64,000 bases of DNA from Vogesella margarita (GTDB lineage Bacteria > Pseudomonadota > Gammaproteobacteria > Burkholderiales > Chromobacteriaceae), in NCBI RefSeq assembly GCF_028548475.1, contig NZ_JAQQLE010000004.1:182236-246235 (forward strand). Direction: 5' to 3'. A program made the position numbers and the translations under genes. Shown in pieces: positions 57,785-64,000 of this stretch. The number at the start of each line of letters is the position of its first letter. The first letter of the stretch is position 1. A model generated the notes under the pieces. That model saw nothing but the letters and a program-made list of their open reading frames with translations. It was not told where the DNA came from and did no database searches.

Positions 57785-57876
57785 TCGTTGGGATGCAGCA
57801 ATTGCTTCTTGATAGTTTCTCCTCTATTTCTCCTTTGTAGACTTGGCGCGGGCGTAAAACCCCGCGCAATTTTTTT
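57785..57876 (+). ncRNA. candidate trans-acting small RNA 1 (about 92 nt)
   Basis: A free-standing transcript predicted from a consensus promoter to an intrinsic terminator (GCGCGGG/CCCGCGC, seven T residues). The 5' part can form an AGCAATTGCT stem, and an unpaired CU-rich stretch follows with TTTCTCCTCT (57816-57825) and TTTCTCC, complementary to Shine-Dalgarno sequences. It has no convincing reading frame. The layout is that of Hfq-dependent repressors of translation. It shares its CU motif with the candidate on the opposite strand at 58072. Confidence 0.65.
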
Positions 57877-58070
57877 GCCTGTTGTTCTCCCCCAGCAAAA
57901 TCAAACACTTGTTCTGCCTACCGGTCACCTGTCGCCGTCGCCCTTGCACGCGCTCAGGAAACGCCAACGGCATGAACGCATCGTTCGGCTGTTATGGCGC
58001 CGGCGTTCGTCTTGTCACATAACCGTAATCAAAAACGAACACGCAAAGTTCGGTTTCACTAAAAACTGAA

Positions 58071-58103
58071 CAAAAAAAACCGCGCCAGCTTGCGCTGCGC
58101 GGT
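58071..58103 (-). terminator. strong terminator of small RNA 2
   Basis: ACCGCGC-AGC-GCAA-GCT-G-GCGCGGT, a nested stem with a GNRA-type loop and a single bulge, followed by eight T residues on the minus strand. No protein gene ends here. Confidence 0.85.
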
Positions 58104-58158
58104 CAACTCGATGCGAAACAATCAGAGGAGAAAACGTCAGGACGACGTTTGCTACGGA
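58072..58158 (-). ncRNA. candidate trans-acting small RNA 2 (sibling)
   Basis: On the minus strand a 5' hairpin (AAACGTC/GACGTTT), an unpaired stretch with TTTCTCCTCT (58124-58133) and a strong terminator with eight T residues follow in order. Size and layout match the candidate at 57785 and the 10-nt motif is identical. The promoter is weak, so the 5' end is approximate. Confidence 0.5.
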
Positions 58159-58535
58159 TTGGTCATGTCTTGCCGCAAAAAGTTCAGCCCGCTGCCGATT
58201 TATTTGTCTTTAATTTGTCGGGCCGCTCGCGCCGCGTCAGTCGATACGGCCCAGTGCCGCAAAGGTAGCGGCAGGAAACCGGCGATCGGCCGCTCCCGCG
58301 CCGAGTGCCGACGCTCCCCGCGTAGAGGCCTGCCGGCAGCGGAAGGTTGGCCGCGACGCCCCTCCTGCCCGGTGCCGCTGTTGCCGTGCCGCAGCAGCCA
58401 CGGCTGTACCGCCGCCCGCCAACCACGGCCAGCTTATTCGTTTACCGAATAACTAATCTCTTAAAACATCTAAGCGGTTATAAACCCTTCGGTTAGCATG
58501 GCTGCCTGATCACGATTTGGCAGAAAGCGGACGGT
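58159..58535. other. non-coding stretch upstream of the TauE/SafE gene
   Basis: No convincing gene. A 7-bp inverted repeat TTATTCG-TTTAC-CGAATAA at 58434-58452 and an A/T-rich stretch with TATAAA follow, probably the promoter and operator of the gene at 58536. One copy of the window-wide repeat lies near 58344. Confidence 0.45.
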
Positions 58536-59306
58536 ATGGATCCCGGTTACATCATTGCAGGCTTGGCAGTAGGCTTCATCGTCGGCCTGACCGGCGTCGG
58601 CGGCGGCTCGCTGATGACACCCATCCTGCTGTGGTTCGGCATCAATCCGGCCACCGCGGTCGGCACCGACCTGCTGTACGCCTGTATCACCAAGATGGGC
58701 GGCGTGTGGGTGCACCACAAGCACAAGCACATCGACTGGCGCATCACCAAGCTGCTGGCCTACGGCAGCGTGCCGGCGTCGCTGCTGACCGTGATCGTGC
58801 TGCACTACCTGCAGCTGGACACCCAGGCCGCCAACAGCCTGATCAAGATCATGCTCGGCTTCGCGCTGATCCTGACCGCGCTGGCCATCCTGTTCAAGCC
58901 GTGGATCCTGCGCCAGATTTCCCGCTTCATGCCGGCACGGCCGGAAGGCTATATCCCGGTCAAGGCCACCGTGTTTACCGGCGTGGTGCTGGGCGTGATC
59001 GTCACCCTCAGCTCCATCGGTGCCGGCGCGCTGGGCACGCTGGCGATTTTCGCGCTGTACCCGCTGCTGCCGACCGCGCGTCTGGTCGGCACCGAGATCG
59101 CCCACGCGGTACCGCTGACCCTGGTCGCCGGCCTGGGACACGCCAGCATGGGCAATATGGACTACGGCCTGCTGGTGCAGCTGCTGATCGGCTCGCTGCC
59201 CGGCATCTGGCTCGGCAGCCACCTGACCCGCCGCGTCGCCGAACGCTGGCTGCGTCCGGCACTGGCGCTGATGATGGCGCTGATCGGCGCCAAGCTGGTG
59301 CTGTAA
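58536..59306 (+). CDS. TauE/SafE-family (TSUP) transporter
   Basis: A 256-residue membrane protein with about eight helices in two repeats. The repeat signatures are GLTGVGGGSLMTPILLW and LSSIGAGALGTLAIF. TSUP proteins move sulfite, sulfoacetate, other organosulfur anions or related substrates. No sulfur-metabolism gene is adjacent. The substrate is unknown. Confidence 0.88.
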   Translation: MDPGYIIAGLAVGFIVGLTGVGGGSLMTPILLWFGINPATAVGTDLLYACITKMGGVWVHHKHKHIDWRITKLLAYGSVPASLLTVIVLHYLQLDTQAANSLIKIMLGFALILTALAILFKPWILRQISRFMPARPEGYIPVKATVFTGVVLGVIVTLSSIGAGALGTLAIFALYPLLPTARLVGTEIAHAVPLTLVAGLGHASMGNMDYGLLVQLLIGSLPGIWLGSHLTRRVAERWLRPALALMMALIGAKLVL

Positions 59307-59329
59307 GCACCCTGCTCCCGCTACATGAC

Positions 59330-59365
59330 ATTGCGGCCAACCTTGAAGCCAAGGTTGGCCGCAAT
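59330..59365 (+). terminator. inverted pair of the window-wide repeat after the TSUP gene
   Basis: ATTGCGGCCAACCTTG and CAAGGTTGGCCGCAAT form 16-bp perfect arms around AAGC, 24 nt after the stop codon. It has the same architecture as at 50775-50810. Confidence 0.75.
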
Positions 59366-59475
59366 GCCGTTGTGGCACCGCCGACGCGCATTGCCGGCTT
59401 GGGGGATCGCCGTTATCTTCCTATCATCAAGGGTGGCGCGGCCGGCGCGCCCCGCCGCCAGCCGAGGATCCCGCA

Positions 59476-60177
59476 ATGACCGCCACCCGCCTTGCCACTG
59501 CCGTATTGCTGTTGCTGAGCAGCCTGAGCCAGGCGCGCGAGGTGCTGCGCTTTGCCATCGACGCCCACAACCCGCCGTTCATGTATGCCGACGACCAGGG
59601 CGTGGCGCAAGGGCTGTACGCGCAGACGCTGCGCGAACTGGGCCAGCGCGCCGGACTGACGCTGCGCATCGAGGCAATACCGTGGAAACGGGCGCTGGCC
59701 TATCTGGAACGCGGCAGCCACGGCGTGGCCGGCCTCTACCGCAACGAGGAGCGGCAACGCCGGTACCTGTTCTCCAGGCCGATCTACCGCGAGGAACTGG
59801 TGGTGTATGCGCGCAAGGGCCAAGCCCTGGCACCGTACCGCGGCATCGCCTCACTGTACGGCAAGCGCGTCGGCGTGCTGTCCGGCTGGTTCTATAGCGA
59901 CGACTTCAGCCGCGCCCGCGACCAGCGACGACTACTGGCCGACGAGGCAGCACGCGACGCGCAGAATGTCGACAAGCTACGGCTGGGACGGCTGGACTAC
60001 CTGATCGGCATCCGCGAAAGCATCGCCGCGCTCAATCACGGCGAGCTGGAAGAAACCGGCATCTTCGCCAGCAACCTGACCTATATCGCACTGCCCCACG
60101 ACCAGCGCTCGCAGGCCCTGCTGCAGCAACTCAACGCCCACATCCCTGACCTGTCGGACAAGCCGCGCGCACCGTAA
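59476..60177 (+). CDS. periplasmic solute-binding protein family 3
   Basis: A 233-residue exported protein with a signal peptide (residues 1-20, ending LSQA) and an SBP_bac_3-type fold (VLRFAIDAHNPPFMYADDQGVAQGLYAQTLREL, GVAGLYRNEERQRRYLFS). GAGGA precedes the ATG. No ABC permease or ATPase is nearby, so it may be a stand-alone ligand sensor or scavenger. Ligand likely an amino acid or polar amine. Confidence 0.85.
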   Translation: MTATRLATAVLLLLSSLSQAREVLRFAIDAHNPPFMYADDQGVAQGLYAQTLRELGQRAGLTLRIEAIPWKRALAYLERGSHGVAGLYRNEERQRRYLFSRPIYREELVVYARKGQALAPYRGIASLYGKRVGVLSGWFYSDDFSRARDQRRLLADEAARDAQNVDKLRLGRLDYLIGIRESIAALNHGELEETGIFASNLTYIALPHDQRSQALLQQLNAHIPDLSDKPRAP

Positions 60178-60192
60178 GCGCCCACGCCCCGT

Positions 60193-61455
60193 TTACCCCC
60201 CGGCGCCGGCCAGCTGCGGCGTGCGCGCCACCTGGCGGATCAGCCGGTTCAGGCGCACCACCGCCAGCATGCACATCAGCGCACCCAGCGCCAACGTCAG
60301 CCGCGTGTCCAGCAGCGTCAGCAGGCCGCCGATCACCGCGATCAGCACATTGCTGATGCAGAAGATGGTCGACAGCAGCCCCATCACGCTGCCCTGGCCG
60401 TGGTGCTCGAAGCGCTCGGCGCACCAGCTGGGCAGCACCGCGTTGTAGATTGCCAGCGGCAGCCCCAGCAACACCACCAGCACCACGCCGGGGCCGTCCG
60501 GCAGCAGCGACAGCAGCAACAGCCCCAGCGCGAAGACCACCGCCGACTGGCGCGCCTGGCGCAGCGGATCGTGGTGCAGGCCGCGCCTGCCGGACACGGT
60601 GCTGGCCAGCGACATCATCAGGCACAGCCCGGCGGTGACCCAGGCAATGCCGCTGCTGCCGAGGCCGGCGAACTCCACCAGCCACAGCGGATAGAACTCG
60701 TAAAAGGCGTTCACCCCCAGCGCGAACAGCAGCTGCATCCAGAACAGGCCACCCAACAGCGCGTCCTGCCGCAACAGGCGGAACGCCTGCTGCTGTCTTA
60801 CCGTTCGCCACAGCGACACGCCCTGCAGGCCGGTGGCGCGGCCGGTTTCCGGCAACACCCACAACAGGATCGCCAGACACGGCAGCAGCGTCAGCGCGCC
60901 GATCAGGAACGGCACCGGCTCGCCCAGCGGCAGGGTGAAGCCGCCGATCATCGGCCCCACCAGCCAGCCCATGTACAGCACCGCGTTGAGAACGGCGAAG
61001 CTGCGGGTGCGGTCCAGCTGTGGATGCAGGTCGGCGACGATAGCGCGCGCCACCGCGACATTACCCTCGGTCAGACCGGTCAGAAAGCGCGCGAACACGA
61101 ACAACGGATACCAGCGCAGATCCAGCGCCCACGCGGTCAGCAGGTAGCCGAGCAGGGTCAGCGACAGCGTACCGAGCAGCACGCGGCGCCGGCCTAGGCG
61201 GTCGGACAGCGCGCCGATGAAGGTACTGCCGATCAGGATGCCCAGCGGGTTGGCCGCCAGCGCCATGCCCAGCAGCAGCTTGGGCGGCAGGCCGGCATAG
61301 TGATTGAAACCATCGGCGGCGGCATCGACGAAGATCGGCGCCAGAATCGGGTACGGCATCGCCACCCCGGCGGTACTCATCAACGCCACCAGGCAGATGG
61401 CCAGCAAGATCAGGTGCGGATGAGCCACGCCGGAAGGCGTCACGGGAAGAGCCAT
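60193..61455 (-). CDS. MFS transporter, tetracycline-resistance-protein-like
   Basis: A 420-residue transporter with 12 predicted helices. The loop 2-3 motif GALSDRLGRRRVLL and motif C-like VGPMIGGF place it in the DHA1 drug/H+ antiporter-like group. It converges with the binding-protein gene. Substrate unknown. Confidence 0.87.
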   Translation of the reverse strand: MALPVTPSGVAHPHLILLAICLVALMSTAGVAMPYPILAPIFVDAAADGFNHYAGLPPKLLLGMALAANPLGILIGSTFIGALSDRLGRRRVLLGTLSLTLLGYLLTAWALDLRWYPLFVFARFLTGLTEGNVAVARAIVADLHPQLDRTRSFAVLNAVLYMGWLVGPMIGGFTLPLGEPVPFLIGALTLLPCLAILLWVLPETGRATGLQGVSLWRTVRQQQAFRLLRQDALLGGLFWMQLLFALGVNAFYEFYPLWLVEFAGLGSSGIAWVTAGLCLMMSLASTVSGRRGLHHDPLRQARQSAVVFALGLLLLSLLPDGPGVVLVVLLGLPLAIYNAVLPSWCAERFEHHGQGSVMGLLSTIFCISNVLIAVIGGLLTLLDTRLTLALGALMCMLAVVRLNRLIRQVARTPQLAGAGG

Positions 61456-61661
61456 GCTTGTTTATCCAGTAAGGCGCCACGACGCCGCGACAGGCCGCCG
61501 CCGACATCAGGCCAAACGCATAGCATATCGCCGCTACGGCCATATCCAAACCGTTTTGTTGCGCGCGGGGTGTGGCAAACTTGCGGCCAACCTTGTGCCG
61601 CGAGCCACCACCAGCAGCCCTGCCATGCCAGAGCCGTCACGCCGCAGCGGTGGCCAAGGCA

Positions 61662-61694
61662 CAAAAAAAATCCCCGGCAACCGGCACCGGGGAT
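61662..61694 (-). terminator. intrinsic terminator of the adhesin gene
   Basis: ATCCCCGG pairs with CCGGGGAT, followed by a run of eight T residues on the minus strand. Confidence 0.9.
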
Positions 61695-61712
61695 GTTCGG
61701 CAAACGCGCGGC

Positions 61713-64000
61713 TCAGTCGTGGCGCAGCTTGCCGCTGTCCAGCATCTTCTGCAGGATGTCGTGATCAGAGAGCAATTGCCCGCTGCTCGCGTCATGCAAC
61801 AGATCGACGCCACTGAGCACGATGGACTGGCTGGTGTGGCTGTCGCCAGACGGGCTGATCTCGATCACGGTCGAGCCGTCTTCCAGCCGGAAGTGCAGGC
61901 TGGCCGCCAGCAGATCGCTATCCGCCGGCAACAGATCGTGCAGATCGATGATGTCGCCCCCCTCCGCTACTGAGCGATTATCGAAATCGCTGATCACGTC
62001 ACGCGACGCGACACCCTCGCTCAGATCCGCCAGATGCCAGCTGAAGGTATCTACCCCGACGCCGCCCTGCAAGGTGTCATTGCCCTTTCCGCCGGCCAGC
62101 ACGTCATTGGCCGCTCCGCCTATCAGCGTGTCGTCCGCCAGCCCACCCTGCATGAAGTGGCTGACCGCCGGAGCCGAATAGGACAGCTCGCTGCCGCCGG
62201 TCGCGCCCGCCTGCATCCCGCTCGCGGTATAGACCCCGTCCAGCGCCAGTTGTGCACTGTTGATGCCGTCGCTGACCGTCAGCCGGCCGCCGCTGCCATC
62301 GTCGTTGGCCTGATAGTGGAGCTGCGAATCGGCGACGAATGCCACATCAAGCAACGCCAGCCGGTTGCCGGCATCAAACCCGCTGATGCTGCCATCGAAT
62401 GCCGCGGCGTTCGCCAGTTGCAACGTACCGTTCGCATCATCGGCAAACTGCACCGACTGAGCCTGCGCCACAGCCCCCTCCAGCGACAATACCGCCGCAC
62501 CGCTGATGACGGCCTCGCCGCCCCCGCTGACATCGCCCTGCACGGTGATGTTGCCGTGATTGGCCCACAGCACGCCGCTATTGAGCAGATCGCTCTCGAT
62601 CAGCAAACCGCCGCTGCCGGTCGCCACCAGGGTGCCACGGTTATCCACCGCATGGCTGCCGGTATCGATGACCAGCGCATTGCTGCCACTGGCCACAATC
62701 TCACCCTGGTTGAGCAGCTGCAACTGCCCCGCCCCCAACTGGCCAGCGCCCGAGATGGTGTTATCCACGTTGTGCAGCAGCGTATCGGCCGTGCCGCCAA
62801 CGATCACGTTCTGCGCGCTGTCGGACAGCTGCAGCTGCCCGCCCCCGCTCAGCTCGGCCGCCGGGAACAGGAGTTCCAGCGTGGCGGCACTGCCTGCCGC
62901 TGCCAGCGCGATGGTGCCGCTGTTGTCGATGACTCCACCCAACGGCATGATCGCGCCATCGGCAATGGTCAGCGTGCCGGCATTGTGCAGCGTTGGCGTC
63001 ACATCAAACTGGAAGTTGGCCACAGTCAGCAGTACCGCATCGACACCCTTGAGCGTAACGCTCTGTTCGCTGCCGATACTGACCACTGCATTGCCGTCAG
63101 CATCGTTGACGATAGTCAGATCCGCCATGCTGGCGACACCGGCAAAGCCGATCAGGTCGATTTTGTCGACAGTAACATCGAAGCTGTAGATCACGTTGTT
63201 GCCGATTGGCTGGGCGAACACGAAGGTATCGGCAGCACTGGAACCGGTGAGGTTATCGTCGCTGGACAGCGCGAAGATCGGCGAGCCGGGGGCATAGGCT
63301 TCGACGTTGTCGGCGATATACATCGCCCCTGTCGAGCCATCGGCATTGCTCCAGCTCATGTTGACGTCCAGCACCAGTGCCCCGGCAAAGTCGGATGCGG
63401 TGGTAACAGTCACACTGCCTGGGTCTTCAGTGAAGACTGTCCAACTGCCATCGCCATTTTCTTTGCCACCGCTAATTGACCAGCCTGCGGGCACACCACC
63501 GATGGTAATACTCACTGCGCCGACATGCTCTTCAGGCGCCTCTAGGGCCAGATTGATCGGCTCCCCAGCAATACCTGCAGGGGCGATATAGCTGGACCCA
63601 GTGCCTGTTGCATGATTGCCTGACGTATCATCGGCGACGATCGACACACTAACGCTGCTGCCATTCTTAAAAGTATTGGCGAGAATATTGAAAGTGCCAT
63701 TTGAAGTCTGGGTAACGACTACAGTGATCGCATTTCCCTGGTTATTAAGGCCGGTAAATGTAATTGTGGCCGTAGCGTCAGCATCAAGCCCAGAGATTGT
63801 ATAAGGGTGGTTGTTGCCACTTTTAGCACCGATCACCACTTTGAGATCGGCATTGACGTCGGCGGTTGTATCCAGCGGCGTGTCGTTGGTGCCGTGCATC
63901 GTCACCGTCAGCACCTGCGTCGTGCCGTCGGCCGTGGCCACGGTGATGGAGTCGGTGTAGTCCTGGCCACCCACGAACTCATCGTGGGCGTTGTTCATCG
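61713..64000 (-). CDS. type I secreted VCBS/RTX adhesin, C-terminal part
   Basis: The last 760 or so residues of a larger protein whose start lies beyond the right edge. In order: the end of a VCBS repeat (ADGTTQVLTVTMHGTNDTP), an immunoglobulin-like block, an RTX-like segment (DTFVFAQPIGNN), about 250 residues of beta-solenoid-like NxGTL/GxGQLQL repeats, two or three calcium-binding nonapeptides (LADDTLIGGAANDVLAGGKGNDTL) and a T1SS C-terminal target domain (DVISDFDNRSVAEGGDIIDLHDLL). It is probably a surface adhesin used in biofilm formation. The 63540-63840 segment is visibly richer in A and T than its surroundings. Confidence 0.88.
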   Translation of the reverse strand, partial: MNNAHDEFVGGQDYTDSITVATADGTTQVLTVTMHGTNDTPLDTTADVNADLKVVIGAKSGNNHPYTISGLDADATATITFTGLNNQGNAITVVVTQTSNGTFNILANTFKNGSSVSVSIVADDTSGNHATGTGSSYIAPAGIAGEPINLALEAPEEHVGAVSITIGGVPAGWSISGGKENGDGSWTVFTEDPGSVTVTTASDFAGALVLDVNMSWSNADGSTGAMYIADNVEAYAPGSPIFALSSDDNLTGSSAADTFVFAQPIGNNVIYSFDVTVDKIDLIGFAGVASMADLTIVNDADGNAVVSIGSEQSVTLKGVDAVLLTVANFQFDVTPTLHNAGTLTIADGAIMPLGGVIDNSGTIALAAAGSAATLELLFPAAELSGGGQLQLSDSAQNVIVGGTADTLLHNVDNTISGAGQLGAGQLQLLNQGEIVASGSNALVIDTGSHAVDNRGTLVATGSGGLLIESDLLNSGVLWANHGNITVQGDVSGGGEAVISGAAVLSLEGAVAQAQSVQFADDANGTLQLANAAAFDGSISGFDAGNRLALLDVAFVADSQLHYQANDDGSGGRLTVSDGINSAQLALDGVYTASGMQAGATGGSELSYSAPAVSHFMQGGLADDTLIGGAANDVLAGGKGNDTLQGGVGVDTFSWHLADLSEGVASRDVISDFDNRSVAEGGDIIDLHDLLPADSDLLAASLHFRLEDGSTVIEISPSGDSHTSQSIVLSGVDLLHDASSGQLLSDHDILQKMLDSGKLRHD

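Noticed and set aside
57584..58535. small protein genes in the sRNA interval
   Set aside because: Short frames cross both terminators and have no ribosome sites or compositional signature of coding; promoter-terminator pairs fit RNA genes better.

Overview
The window looks like chromosomal DNA of a betaproteobacterium of the order Neisseriales, most likely Chromobacteriaceae (Vogesella, Chromobacterium or Aquitalea type). The evidence is high GC content, the gene order thrS-infC-rpmI-rplT-pheS-pheT-ihfA-merR-tRNA-Pro, the tgt-yajC-secD-secF block, and protein sequences that recall Neisseria and Chromobacterium orthologues. No phage, plasmid, CRISPR array or intact insertion sequence is visible. 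The genus is an inference from memory, not from a search.

Layout. 1-1039 is the 5' part of a secreted M11-type metalloprotease running off the left edge, followed by about 1.1 kb without a gene. 2137-3846 holds tRNA-Ala, tRNA-Glu and gltX. 4079-9722 (minus strand) carries a small unknown gene, a MetQ-MetI-MetN importer, a hydratase and a membrane diguanylate cyclase. 9974-14422 is a sigma-54/NtrC-type operon: circularly permuted ATP-grasp enzyme, alpha-E protein, GNAT acetyltransferase, transglutaminase-like protein and the proteasome-like Anbu peptidase. 14438-19784 (minus) has an EEP-family hydrolase, a large hybrid histidine kinase and its probable response regulator. 19890-24466 (minus) is a tightly overlapped unit of a small unknown gene, lolC/E, lolD, mscS, a FixJ-type regulator and nudB. 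24563-30609 holds an NlpC/P60 hydrolase, ubiB, a Fur-boxed DUF2325 gene, a chemoreceptor, a methyltransferase and a DUF1289 protein.

30700-38425 (minus) is the translation operon. It starts with tRNA-Val and ends with tRNA-Pro, with two apparent leader-peptide attenuators: a Thr-rich peptide before thrS and a Phe-rich peptide before pheS. 38561-43728 is tgt, yajC, secD, secF and a DedA protein. 43866-50750 contains mutL, a BenE-type transporter, a racemase-LysE pair with a divergent MocR-type regulator, and a cold-shock/excalibur membrane protein. 50833-57583 (minus) holds an M32 carboxypeptidase, an unknown gene, ribD, nrdR, glyA and another unknown gene. 57584-58535 is non-coding and seems to encode two small RNAs sharing an anti-Shine-Dalgarno motif. 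58536-61455 has a TauE/SafE transporter, a periplasmic binding protein and an MFS transporter. 61713 to the right edge is the C-terminal part of a type I secreted adhesin.

The most striking window-wide feature is a short repeat with core TTGGCCGC (fullest form AAGGTTGGCCGCA), seen by eye at about 45 places on both strands, in genes and between them. It often forms perfect palindromes, and after several genes it forms inverted pairs that look like transcription terminators. This resembles the organisation of Neisseria DNA uptake sequences, but the sequence is different.
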